This document shows positions 1 through 8,202 of a stretch of DNA of 64,000 bases, one piece after another. The notes beneath the pieces are model-generated. The model ran no database searches, was not told the DNA's origin, and was given only the letters and a program-made list of their open reading frames with translations. Source of the DNA: Bacteroidaceae bacterium (GTDB taxonomy: Bacteria; Bacteroidota; Bacteroidia; Bacteroidales; Bacteroidaceae). Position numbers and translations under genes: made by a program. The stretch covers positions 105,365 through 169,364 of the forward strand of contig JAFQBB010000008.1 in assembly GCA_017416805.1 (NCBI GenBank), in the 5' to 3' direction. How positions within the stretch are numbered: the stretch's first letter is position 1; every line of letters starts with the position of its first letter.

Positions 1-608
1 ACAACACCAATGACCCGATTTAAGATTCTGATACCACGCAAATCGAACTTTGCACGCAACTTATCAACCAAATATGTTATAACAAACCACCATGCTAATG
101 CACCACCGACTATTGCAAAATAGCCTATGCTCTGTTCATATAGAAAAGCTTCGGGTAGCACAAACGAGAATCGTGCATAGAGGCCGATAAACAACAGAAT
201 AATAAACGGATTGGAAAGAGTGACGAAAAATGCCGTCACAAAGTTGTGTACCAGACTTCCTTTGTTTGCCGAAACAGGACGTATATTCTGAGCCGGATTG
301 CTACGGAACGTATATACTCCGAAACAAAAAAGCATGATGCTCCCTATCAACTGGAAATAGTACATGGTCTGTGGATTCTCAATGAATTCCACAACAAAAC
401 TCATACCATACCCTGTAATGAGAGCATAAATAATATCACTCAATGCTGCACCCAAGCCGGTGACAAAGCCATACCAACGCCCTTTGTTGAGAGTACGCTG
501 GATACAAAGCACACCTACAGGCCCCATAGGAGCTGACACTACAACTCCTATGATAAGCCCTTTTATCAGCAAGTCAAGTACGGTTATATGCTCAAACCAC
601 CAATTCAT
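1..608 (-). CDS. LysE-family translocator (3' end outside window)
   Basis: This is a multi-pass inner-membrane protein of the LysE/RhtB exporter family, which exports amino acids or similar small metabolites. The reading frame starts at the ATG at 606-608 (MNWWFEHITVLDLLIKGLI) and stays open to the window edge, giving about 202 residues. The family mark is visible near residues 23-40: a Gly/Pro-rich first helix (SAPMGPVGVLCIQRTLNKGR) followed by GFVTGLGAALSD. Further hydrophobic helices follow, including FFVTLSNPFIILLFIGLY. The substrate cannot be told from sequence. The gap to the next gene is filled with short repeats, so it is probably transcribed alone. Confidence 0.85.
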   Translation of the reverse strand, partial: MNWWFEHITVLDLLIKGLIIGVVVSAPMGPVGVLCIQRTLNKGRWYGFVTGLGAALSDIIYALITGYGMSFVVEFIENPQTMYYFQLIGSIMLFCFGVYTFRSNPAQNIRPVSANKGSLVHNFVTAFFVTLSNPFIILLFIGLYARFSFVLPEAFLYEQSIGYFAIVGGALAWWFVITYLVDKLRAKFDLRGIRILNRVIGV

Positions 609-611
609 AGT

Positions 612-829
612 GCAAAGATGCCACTTTTTTATGACATGGGCAACAGATTGAATAAAAAAGTTATGAGTGAATAGAGACTAGTGCCAGCTACGAGCTACAA
701 GTGATGAACTACAAGTGACAAGTGCCATGCGACACAAGATTCGTAAACTTGTAGCTCATCACTAATATTATGCCGCATGGCCACTAGTAGCTCGTAACTA
801 GTAGCTAGTAACTAGTAGCTACTAGCTAA
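612..829. repeat. intergenic short palindromic repeats
   Basis: This gap is made of alternating forward and reverse copies of a short motif close to AGCTACGAGCTACAAGTGA and its complement, ending in a run of CTAGTAGCTAGTAA-like units. Related sequence occurs at 24734-24882, 25648-25733 and 51310-51358, always between genes. No gene is visible. The arms could fold into hairpins on either strand. Confidence 0.7.
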
Positions 830-2221
830 TTAATGTCCAAGGATGAAGTTGACACCCATCATCACATTGGCATTCGAGTTCAAGGGGATGAATTGGGTAT
901 TGACATCGCTCAACATGCAATCGGTACCCACAAAGAAGTTGAATCCTTTGGGATGGAAATTCAAGAGCATACCGAATGAAGAACCGAATGTGGAGATTGC
1001 ATAATTGACTCCAAGACCAAACCATTTGGTGGGGTTCACATTGGCAGAAAGGCGACCTTCTGTCCAAGTGAAAGGACCATCAATATAGGTTGACGAGAGC
1101 AGACCGAACTTCAACTTGTCGTACACAGGAAGGGGGTATTCGGCACCAAAGTTCAACGTTGCAGCCAGCATGGTCTTACGGCTACCTATCTCACCATCAG
1201 TCCTTACATTATACAGTTTCTCCAAATCATCGCCCAGGTCGTCCATCTGGTCTTCCAATTTCTTGCCATTACCATTATCATCGATAGCTATATCCTTGAA
1301 ACCATCAAACATGAACTCTTCGCCATCATTGATAGCCTTTGCATTGTCCGACCAGTTGATAAAGCCCAAATCAAGCACAGCAGCCGAGAGTTTCAAGCCT
1401 TCCAACGGACCGTCTGTAAACTTGTAGGTTGCTCCCAAGTCAAGACCAAGTCCGAAACCACCAACGCCCGGTGACTCCACTTCAAGTCCGTCAACCTCTC
1501 CGTCTGCATCGGTAGTAAAGTAAGCACCCTTCAACGAGGCATTCACTTCGGCATTGGCCTTGATACGCCATGCGTTTTGCTTGAGGTCGATGTAAGCATC
1601 TTTGAGTGTAGCTTCAAGGTCGGCACCACCCACCAGAAATTTCAACTTGGCACCTATGGTCAGGTTTTCGTTGATAGGACGGGCATGTCCGAGGGCCAAC
1701 TCTGCCCATCCGCGAGCACGGATAGAGAGGTCGTCCAACTGGTAGTTAGTATCGCCATACATGCCTCGCTTGGCAAACTCAAAGAGTCCGTATGGCAGGT
1801 TCAAGCCCATGTTCATACGAAGGTTCAAGCCTATGGTGTTGAAACCTCCGAATCCCTTGAATCCCATAGAGAAGATGCTGGTCTTCATGGTGAACATCAA
1901 CTTGTTGTTGTCGGTCAACTCGCCGAGGAACTGGTCGGCCGAGATATTGGGATGGAAACCAGTAGTAAGTTCATACTTGGAAGTAGGATCCGGATGGGTG
2001 AAGATGAAGTTCTCCAAACCGAAATTCCCACGGAACCCGACATTGAACTGACCCAAAATAGGCATACTGAAATAAGAATCGTCCATATAGGCAGGGTTTG
2101 TTTCGTGGCGGTATGTGAAACCATCCATGAAATAACCCGAATTGAGCGTTTGTGCCATAGCTCCTCCCGCGCAAGAAGCCAACATCAGAGAAAGCGCGGT
2201 TTTCTTTATTATTGATTTCAT
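830..2221 (-). CDS. DUF5723-type outer-membrane protein
   Basis: This 463-residue protein has a clear signal peptide (MKSIIKKTALSLMLASCAGG, cleavage near AMA-Q). The rest has the alternating glycine and aromatic pattern of an outer-membrane beta-barrel, with strands such as FGLGLDLGATYKF and WFGLGVNYAISTFG, and it ends in a hydrophobic segment (VMMGVNFILGH). The N-terminal GYFMDGFTYRHETNPA pattern matches the Bacteroidetes DUF5723 family, whose function is not established. It lies 29 nt downstream of the lipoprotein gene at 2251-4158 and shares its promoter, so the two probably work together at the outer membrane. Confidence 0.8.
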   Translation of the reverse strand: MKSIIKKTALSLMLASCAGGAMAQTLNSGYFMDGFTYRHETNPAYMDDSYFSMPILGQFNVGFRGNFGLENFIFTHPDPTSKYELTTGFHPNISADQFLGELTDNNKLMFTMKTSIFSMGFKGFGGFNTIGLNLRMNMGLNLPYGLFEFAKRGMYGDTNYQLDDLSIRARGWAELALGHARPINENLTIGAKLKFLVGGADLEATLKDAYIDLKQNAWRIKANAEVNASLKGAYFTTDADGEVDGLEVESPGVGGFGLGLDLGATYKFTDGPLEGLKLSAAVLDLGFINWSDNAKAINDGEEFMFDGFKDIAIDDNGNGKKLEDQMDDLGDDLEKLYNVRTDGEIGSRKTMLAATLNFGAEYPLPVYDKLKFGLLSSTYIDGPFTWTEGRLSANVNPTKWFGLGVNYAISTFGSSFGMLLNFHPKGFNFFVGTDCMLSDVNTQFIPLNSNANVMMGVNFILGH

Positions 2222-2250
2222 AATGTTTGTCTGTTTTTAGGTTCTGTTTA

Positions 2251-4158
2251 TTAGTTCATGTCCACAACAACACCACCGATGATTCCCACACTGATATTGT
2301 CAAGTTTGATGGTACTGTTCGAACGCAAAGGTTGGGCATTATCGGTTGTAACCTTTGCCGTAGCTTTCAGCACTACACCGTCAAGTATTTCCATCGCTCC
2401 CTCCTTGCAGGAAAGAAGAATCTCGATAGTCTGACCATTGCTGATATTCTTCAATTCATTTACGGTTATCAAATCCTTACCGATAGGAGCAGCTTCGATA
2501 TCAATAGGAGTAATGTCAATATCCAATTTGTCGAACGGCATATTTTCACCCATGTCTATACGTGCTGTCATCTTCACACCTCCCACTTCAAAGTCTTCCA
2601 AATCCTCGCTCCATTCGGCAATTGTGTCAGAATAAACGATTACAGAACCTTTATCAAGTGCCAACGGGCATTCCAACTGGTACTGGATTGTAGCCTTATA
2701 ATCCTTGTCAAGTTCAACCTTAAAATACTTGTTCACATCAACACCTGCATCGAAATTCATCTTGATTGAATCAGGCATCACCTTTACGATTTCCTGCAAA
2801 TGCTCGGCTTTATGGTATTCATAGCCTTCCCATGTGGGTTTCACACCATCGTAAATGCACCAGTGTGAATTGCCGCCATCACCTACAATCAGTCTCTTAT
2901 CTTCGCCCACTAACAAATCTTCATCACCAATCTTGACACTATTGAGCACAGTGTTCTCATTTCCTAAAGACACCAGACTTCCCCAACAATTCACGGGAGC
3001 CGACACATTGCCTTCCACATCAAGCCGGATGGCAGGTTCCTTCAAGACGAGGCTCACCTCATTCTCGGTCAAGAAATCAGGCAGATCGTCCAAATCAATC
3101 ACTGTACTCTCAGCATCGATGTCGGGATTGGCTCTCACTGTTACTGTCTCTATTTTAGGAGCAGGCATGGTAATGTAAGCAATCAGTTCGTATGTATGTC
3201 CGGCCATATCCCAAAACTCTTGAGCCGTTGCCTTTACAAGCACTTCCCCAAACATCACCACATCTTCATCAATAACAATATGCTGGTCCTTAAGCCATTC
3301 GCCGTTTGCATCCTTTCCACGTTCCCAAGGCTTTTTGGTCATATCAATATGAATAAACTCCAATCCTACTTTGTAATAATCGCCTTTATGCAAAGGCACA
3401 TCCAGAGGGAACTTGAACACATGCCGGCCTTCATCTTTAGTAGGTTCCCAAGTCCAATTTCCTCCTTCATGATACTCATCGTGCATCAATATGCCCGGGA
3501 ACTCGGCATAAACGTCGTGAAGGTCCACAACGCCCTCCGCCATCGTGTGACGCAAACTGAATTCCGGCTTCATCGGATTATTAGAGAAGTCGATAAAGTT
3601 CAAGGCTACCAATTCGTCAGGCACACTGAAATCATAGTCAAGCACCTGAATAGCCGTATCCAGTTTGATAGGGTCGGACTGATATTTATTCATAGGATTG
3701 AAATTTGGATTCAATTCCTTGATAACATCAAAATTACCACCGGCATCAATAACCATTTGGGCTTCACGTTCTGACAGACCACCCTTTACCAAAAGTTCCA
3801 TTTGGGTTGGTATCGTAAATTCCATCTTGAACTCTTTTCGTTCAAGCGCATCAACCTCAATCGGGTCAATTTTGAAACTGAACGAAGAAGGCTCGTCCGA
3901 ACCTTTCATCAAATAATAGACTCCATCCCCATTTTCATCAGGGTCTTTTACCTTTACTATACCATCGTCTTCCAAATCGAGCAAGTCCTTCATTTTCATT
4001 TCCGACGTCGCACTGGTCGGGATAGTCAAATCGCCACCCACATTGATTGTCATATCAATGTCCTTGTTCAAGTCGTAGTCATCGTTCACGCACGATGGCA
4101 TCAAGAAGAATGTGCTTGCTGCACATCCAATCAGTAACGAGAGTTTTCTTTTCTCCAT
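2251..4158 (-). CDS. large secreted lipoprotein, function unknown
   Basis: This 635-residue protein has a lipoprotein signal, MEKRKLSLLIGCAASTFFLM followed by PSC-VNDDYDLNKDID, with the lipidated Cys at about residue 23. It is acidic and has no transmembrane segments, and repeated strand-like stretches (for example FKFPLDVPLHKGDYYKVGLEF) suggest beta-sandwich domains. I do not recognise a catalytic motif. It is the first gene of a two-gene unit with the DUF5723 barrel protein and has a good promoter at 4249-4279. A role as a surface or periplasmic partner of that barrel is inference. Confidence 0.75.
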   Translation of the reverse strand: MEKRKLSLLIGCAASTFFLMPSCVNDDYDLNKDIDMTINVGGDLTIPTSATSEMKMKDLLDLEDDGIVKVKDPDENGDGVYYLMKGSDEPSSFSFKIDPIEVDALERKEFKMEFTIPTQMELLVKGGLSEREAQMVIDAGGNFDVIKELNPNFNPMNKYQSDPIKLDTAIQVLDYDFSVPDELVALNFIDFSNNPMKPEFSLRHTMAEGVVDLHDVYAEFPGILMHDEYHEGGNWTWEPTKDEGRHVFKFPLDVPLHKGDYYKVGLEFIHIDMTKKPWERGKDANGEWLKDQHIVIDEDVVMFGEVLVKATAQEFWDMAGHTYELIAYITMPAPKIETVTVRANPDIDAESTVIDLDDLPDFLTENEVSLVLKEPAIRLDVEGNVSAPVNCWGSLVSLGNENTVLNSVKIGDEDLLVGEDKRLIVGDGGNSHWCIYDGVKPTWEGYEYHKAEHLQEIVKVMPDSIKMNFDAGVDVNKYFKVELDKDYKATIQYQLECPLALDKGSVIVYSDTIAEWSEDLEDFEVGGVKMTARIDMGENMPFDKLDIDITPIDIEAAPIGKDLITVNELKNISNGQTIEILLSCKEGAMEILDGVVLKATAKVTTDNAQPLRSNSTIKLDNISVGIIGGVVVDMN

Positions 4159-4248
4159 AAAATCCGTGTATTTAAAGTTTATTAGTAAATTCTGTCCTTT
4201 TTCGCCTTCAGGTTACCCCATAGGGCGCATAAAATTTTAAAAACTTCG

Positions 4249-4279
4249 CAAAAATAAACAATAATAGAGTATCGGCAAA
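4249..4279 (-). promoter_or_regulatory. promoter of the lipoprotein/DUF5723 unit
   Basis: On the minus strand a -33 TTTG (4276-4279) is followed after 19 bp by a -7 box TATTTTTG (4249-4256), which fits the Bacteroides consensus. It lies in the 355-nt divergent gap before gdhA. The only other structure seen in that gap is a T-rich/A-rich inverted repeat around CTCCG-A-CGGAG at 4315-4337. Confidence 0.65.
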
Positions 4280-4436
4280 ATATATTAACTATTTTCCTAC
4301 CCTACCTGAAAAAATTTTTTCTCCGACGGAGAAGAAAAAAAAACGCAGAGATATAACAAGACACCACGAATATTCAAAAAAGCCAACAAACAGCTTACAT
4401 ATTGTCAGAAAAAGAAGAAAAATTTTCCAAAAATTA

Positions 4437-4467
4437 TTTGCCAGTTCGGTTTTAAGTTGTACCTTTG
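4437..4467 (+). promoter_or_regulatory. gdhA promoter
   Basis: TTTG (4437-4440), a 19-bp spacer and TACCTTTG (4460-4467) form a near-perfect Bacteroides housekeeping promoter. The predicted start of transcription leaves a leader of about 40 nt before the gdhA ATG. Confidence 0.75.
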
Positions 4468-4513
4468 CCCATGAAATGATAACATTTTATCATTAAACCT
4501 TAACATTTGAGCT

Positions 4514-5851
4514 ATGAACATCCAGCAGATTATGACCTCTTTAGAGGCCAAGCATCCGGGAGAATGCGAGTATTTGCAAGCGGTGAAAGAGGTTCTTCAT
4601 TCCATTGAAGAAGTCTATAACCAACATCCCGAGTTTGAGAAAGCAAGTCTGATAGAACGTCTGGTGGAACCTGACCGAATATTCACCTTCAAGGTACCTT
4701 GGGTGGACGATAAAGGAAAGGTACAAGTGAACTTGGGTTACCGCGTGCAGTTCAACAACGCGATAGGCCCCTACAAAGGGGGTATCCGCTTCCACGCGTC
4801 GGTAAACCTCTCCATCTTGAAGTTCTTGGGTTTTGAACAAACCTTCAAAAATGCCCTGACCACCCTGCCCATGGGTGGAGGAAAAGGAGGATCGGACTTC
4901 TCGCCACGAGGAAAAAGCGATGGTGAAATAATGCGTTTCTGTCAAGCTTTCATGCTGGAGTTATGGCGTCATTTGGGTCCTGAAATGGACGTTCCTGCCG
5001 GAGACATCGGCGTGGGAGGCCGCGAGGTAGGCTACATGTTCGGCATGTACAAGAAACTGACCCGTGAGTTCACCGGTACGTTTACAGGCAAAGGGCTGGA
5101 ATTCGGAGGTTCACTCATACGCCCTGAAGCTACAGGATTTGGCGGACTCTATTTCGTTCACCACATGTTGGAGACAAAGGGCATTGACATAAAAGGCAAG
5201 ACGGTTGCCATATCAGGCTTCGGAAACGTAGCCTGGGGAGCAGCCACAAAAGCCACACAGCTGGGCGCAAAGGTGGTGACCATAAGCGGACCCGACGGGT
5301 ATATATACGACCCCGAAGGCATCAGCGGTGAGAAGATAGACTACATGTTGGAACTCCGATCGTCGGGCGAAGACATTGTGGCACCCTATGCAGAAAAATA
5401 TCCCTCTGCCACATTCTATCCGGGACGACGCCCATGGGAAGTGAAGGCTGATATAGCATTGCCTTGTGCCACACAAAACGAACTCAACGGCGAAGATGCA
5501 CATCGGCTGATTGCTAACGGGGTGACTTGCGTAGGAGAAATATCCAATATGGGATGCACCCCCGAGGCCATTGACGCATTCATCGAAAACCGCACCATGT
5601 ATGCACCGGGAAAGGCAGTAAATGCCGGAGGAGTAGCCACATCGGGGTTGGAAATGAGCCAGAATGCCATGCACATCAGTTGGAGTGCCAAAGAAGTGGA
5701 CGACCGCTTGCACGGCATCATGGAAGGCATACACCGCCAATGTGTGGCATACGGCACCGAACCTGACGGTTACATCAACTACGTGAAAGGGGCGAACATT
5801 GCCGGATTCATGAAAGTGGCCAAAGCCATGATGGCACAAGGTGTAGTGTGA
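4514..5851 (+). CDS. gdhA: NADP-specific glutamate dehydrogenase
   Basis: This enzyme makes glutamate from 2-oxoglutarate and ammonium using NADPH and is the main ammonium-assimilating enzyme in Bacteroides. The 445-residue length fits the hexameric bacterial type. The glutamate-binding segment GPYKGGIRFHASVN (near residues 88-101) and the catalytic-lysine motif PMGGGKGG (near 121-128) are both visible. The later Rossmann segment VAISGFGNVAWGAA binds the cofactor. The gene stands alone between a strong promoter at 4437-4467 and a terminator at 5929-5968. Confidence 0.97.
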   Translation: MNIQQIMTSLEAKHPGECEYLQAVKEVLHSIEEVYNQHPEFEKASLIERLVEPDRIFTFKVPWVDDKGKVQVNLGYRVQFNNAIGPYKGGIRFHASVNLSILKFLGFEQTFKNALTTLPMGGGKGGSDFSPRGKSDGEIMRFCQAFMLELWRHLGPEMDVPAGDIGVGGREVGYMFGMYKKLTREFTGTFTGKGLEFGGSLIRPEATGFGGLYFVHHMLETKGIDIKGKTVAISGFGNVAWGAATKATQLGAKVVTISGPDGYIYDPEGISGEKIDYMLELRSSGEDIVAPYAEKYPSATFYPGRRPWEVKADIALPCATQNELNGEDAHRLIANGVTCVGEISNMGCTPEAIDAFIENRTMYAPGKAVNAGGVATSGLEMSQNAMHISWSAKEVDDRLHGIMEGIHRQCVAYGTEPDGYINYVKGANIAGFMKVAKAMMAQGVV

Positions 5852-5928
5852 ACCTGCCAAAAAGGAAGAGGAAATTCTCATAATGAAATATCTCGTTTAG
5901 TTGTATTTGTATTTTGTATTGTAGTGTT

Positions 5929-5968
5929 GCTGCCTGCCTCCTGTGACTGGACGCGGGCAGCGTTTTTT
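5929..5968 (+). terminator. gdhA terminator
   Basis: GCTGCCTGC (5929-5937) pairs with GCGGGCAGC (5953-5961) with one G-U pair and is followed by a run of six T at 5963-5968. This is a standard intrinsic terminator 80 nt after the gdhA stop. Confidence 0.8.
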
Positions 5969-5979
5969 ATCTCCCACCT

Positions 5980-5995
5980 GTTAACGCGCGTTAAC
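5980..5995. promoter_or_regulatory. perfect 16-bp palindrome upstream of the coiled-coil gene
   Basis: GTTAACGCGCGTTAAC is a perfect palindrome. It lies about 37 bp upstream of a -7 box TACTTTTG (6032-6039) that probably serves the gene at 6071. No good -33 box is present at the normal spacing, which would fit a promoter that needs an activator bound to this site. That role is inference. Confidence 0.4.
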
Positions 5996-6070
5996 TTACA
6001 GAATAGATGCATCATTTTCAGCTAAAAATATTACTTTTGCACCGTCATTATCAGTAGAAATATAGAAAAT

Positions 6071-6943
6071 ATGAACAGTAAACGTACACTCATAATTGTC
6101 CTAATCGCCCTGTTGGCACTTGCTTTAGCGACAGTATCTTATTTCCTCGTACAAAAAAACAACGAAAACAAGGAAATGGCAGCCCTCTTCGAACTTGAAA
6201 AGGAGGAGATGGAAAACGAGTACTCCACCTTTGCCAACCAATACGAAGAACTCCAAATAAAGATCAATAACGATTCGTTGCAAATCAAATTGGAACGCGA
6301 AAAACTCAAGACACAACGTCTGTTAGAGGAACTGCGCCAGACAAAATCGACCAATGCCGCAGAGATTGCCCGATTGAAAAAAGAACTGCGTACCGTCCGG
6401 GCCGTCATGCGTAGCTACATCATACAGATTGATTCGCTGAACCAACTGAACGAAGCACTGACCTCCGAAAACAAAAAGGTCAAAGCACAATATCGTGCCG
6501 CCACACAACAATTAAACAACCTGGCCGAAGAGAAAGAGGCCCTGAACCAAAAAGTGGAACTGGCCGCCCAACTGGATGCCACCAACATCCGCTTGGAGAT
6601 GAAAAACAAACGCGGCAAAGAAACTGAAAAACTGAAACGGGCCACCAAACTGCTTATCAACTTCACCATTGCCAAGAACCCCACGGCCACAACAGGAGAA
6701 CGCGACATTTACGTACGCATCATGAAGCCGAATGGGGACATCCTCACCAAAGGGAACTACACATTCGCTTACGAAAACCGCCAACTCCAATACTCCATCC
6801 GAAAATATATCGAATACACCGGCGAAGAACAGAACGTCACCGTCTATTGGGACATCGAAGAATTTCTCGGAGCCGGAACTTATCAGGTATTCCTATTCTC
6901 GGACGGCAAACTGATAGGCTCACAAGAATTTGCATTGAAATGA
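6071..6943 (+). CDS. membrane-anchored coiled-coil protein
   Basis: This 290-residue protein starts with a short basic stretch and one transmembrane helix (LIIVLIALLALALATVSYFL, about residues 8-27). A long heptad-patterned coiled coil rich in Glu, Lys and Leu runs from about residue 30 to 190. The C-terminal 90 residues look like a compact beta domain (IYVRIMKPNGDILTKGNYTF ... VTVYWDIEEFLGAGTYQVFL). I do not recognise a named family with certainty; similar hypothetical proteins are common in Bacteroides. The topology suggests an inner-membrane anchor with a periplasmic coiled coil. Confidence 0.8.
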   Translation: MNSKRTLIIVLIALLALALATVSYFLVQKNNENKEMAALFELEKEEMENEYSTFANQYEELQIKINNDSLQIKLEREKLKTQRLLEELRQTKSTNAAEIARLKKELRTVRAVMRSYIIQIDSLNQLNEALTSENKKVKAQYRAATQQLNNLAEEKEALNQKVELAAQLDATNIRLEMKNKRGKETEKLKRATKLLINFTIAKNPTATTGERDIYVRIMKPNGDILTKGNYTFAYENRQLQYSIRKYIEYTGEEQNVTVYWDIEEFLGAGTYQVFLFSDGKLIGSQEFALK

Positions 6944-7002
6944 TGCAGAAGAGGAGTTGAACAGCGATTTGAAACAGGGAAACACGAAGGCACAGCCTTT
7001 TT

Positions 7003-7282
7003 GTAACTATTCAGCGAAAGACCTTTATGATAAAAACGCAGAGACGCAGAGTCGCAGAGGGGTTTCCCATTTGATAAAGAAGATTCGAGAACGCAGAGCA
7101 TTGGCCGACAAGTCTGCCAATGGCACACCTCAGAAACGCTCGTAGGGCGTTTTACTCTCCAAGTCTCTCTTAAGAGTGCTGAGAGGCTACTAATCGCTAT
7201 CCGATAGTCACTATTCACTCAAAAGAAAACTCTGCGCCTCCGCACCTCTGCGTTTAGAATAAAAGAATCGCAGAACAGTTAC
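7003..7282. repeat. MITE-like inverted-repeat element (long copy)
   Basis: The 381-nt gap before the GAF gene is largely one element. GTAACTATTCAGCGA (7003-7017) at one end matches the reverse complement of TCGCAGAACAGTTAC (7268-7282) at the other at 12 of 15 positions. Inside, AACGCAGAGACGCAGAG-type repeats near the left face CCTCTGCGTTT near the right. A shorter relative lies at 28494-28575. The small ORF inside (6957-7145) has no protein-like features. Confidence 0.6.
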
Positions 7283-7324
7283 GTCTCTTTCATTCTTTAA
7301 TTATTTCATTAATTAATTCTCACC

Positions 7325-7831
7325 TTGGAAACAACCTTCACCTTTACCCCCAACGCAGATAAAGCCACACGCTACAGAGAGTTTATCCCCCAACTCGCAC
7401 TTCTCATTGAAGGCGAAACAGAATGGGTCAGTATATTGGCCAATGTCAGCGCAGCCCTCAAAGAATGCTTCGGCTGGTACTGGACAGGTTTCTATCTTGT
7501 ACGTAACGACCAACTTATACTCGGCCCTTTCCAAGGACCAACCGCCTGTTACCGTATCCGCAAAGGCCGCGGAGTATGCGGAACCGCATGGCTTGAAGCA
7601 CGCACACAGGTTGTCCCCGATGTCGATTTGTTTCCCGGGCACATTGCATGCAGCAGCCTTTCACGTTCCGAAATCGTAGTTCCTCTATTCGACAAGAAAA
7701 ATCAAGTATGTGCAGTCCTCGACATTGATAGCGAACATCTGGCGACTTTCGATGATACCGACCGCCAATACTTGGAAGAGGTATGCCGCCTGATAGAAAA
7801 GAACCTGTCATTTGGCAATATGACATTTTAA
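7325..7831 (+). CDS. free methionine-(R)-sulfoxide reductase (GAF domain)
   Basis: The 168-residue protein is a single GAF domain of the fRMsr (YebR/MsrC) type, which reduces free methionine-(R)-sulfoxide using thioredoxin. The three family cysteines are all present: TACYRI, GVCGTA and HIACSSLSRSEIVVPL. The GWYWTGFYLV segment is also typical. Translation most likely begins at the TTG at 7325, because no in-frame ATG precedes the conserved N-terminus. No clear promoter is seen; the upstream gap is repeat sequence. Confidence 0.88.
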   Translation: METTFTFTPNADKATRYREFIPQLALLIEGETEWVSILANVSAALKECFGWYWTGFYLVRNDQLILGPFQGPTACYRIRKGRGVCGTAWLEARTQVVPDVDLFPGHIACSSLSRSEIVVPLFDKKNQVCAVLDIDSEHLATFDDTDRQYLEEVCRLIEKNLSFGNMTF

Positions 7832-7892
7832 ATTCACTCCCCTACAATCTCATTTTCTCAGGTACGGAATCTCACAGACTCACATTCCTCCC

Positions 7893-8026
7893 GTTTTACC
7901 GCTCCTAAACATCCGCTGAAAAACTCCTAAACATCCGTTGAAGAACTCCTACGGTCCATTTGGTGCGCAGTTGCGCACGAATAGAAGAACTCCTAAACAA
8001 CAACGGATGTTTAGGAGCGGTAAAAC
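7893..8026. repeat. 134-bp element with perfect 23-bp inverted ends
   Basis: The 23 bases at 7893-7915 (beginning GTTTTACCGCTCCTAAAC) are the exact reverse complement of 8004-8026. Inside are three direct partial copies of GAAGAACTCCTAAACA-like sequence and a small hairpin GTGCGCA-GT-TGCGCAC. This is the structure of a non-autonomous mobile repeat. It lies in the 371-nt convergent gap between the GAF gene and the 8203 gene. Confidence 0.65.
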
Positions 8027-8106
8027 CAGACTTCCGCAACCATAGGATAGGAATATGGACTATTCAAATCTGCACTATGACTAGAACCCGAAAACATTTT
8101 AAATAG

Positions 8107-8144
8107 AATGAGGGCTGCATCTGTTAATTGATGCAGCCCTCATT
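8107..8144. terminator. bidirectional terminator
   Basis: A perfect 15-bp stem, AATGAGGGCTGCATC (8107-8121) with GATGCAGCCCTCATT (8130-8144), and an 8-nt loop. It lies between two convergent genes, and the minus-strand side runs into a T-rich stretch, so it probably ends the SusC/SusD operon. Confidence 0.75.
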
Positions 8145-8202
8145 TTGGGATTATTTCCTTGTTAATTTGTCAACTCATTAACTTGTCAACTCAAAGAAAC
8201 AA

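Noticed and set aside
6957-7145. A 62-codon plus-strand ORF after the coiled-coil gene
   Set aside because: It lies inside the inverted-repeat element at 7003-7282 and its peptide is a reading of the CGCAGAGACGCAGAG repeats.
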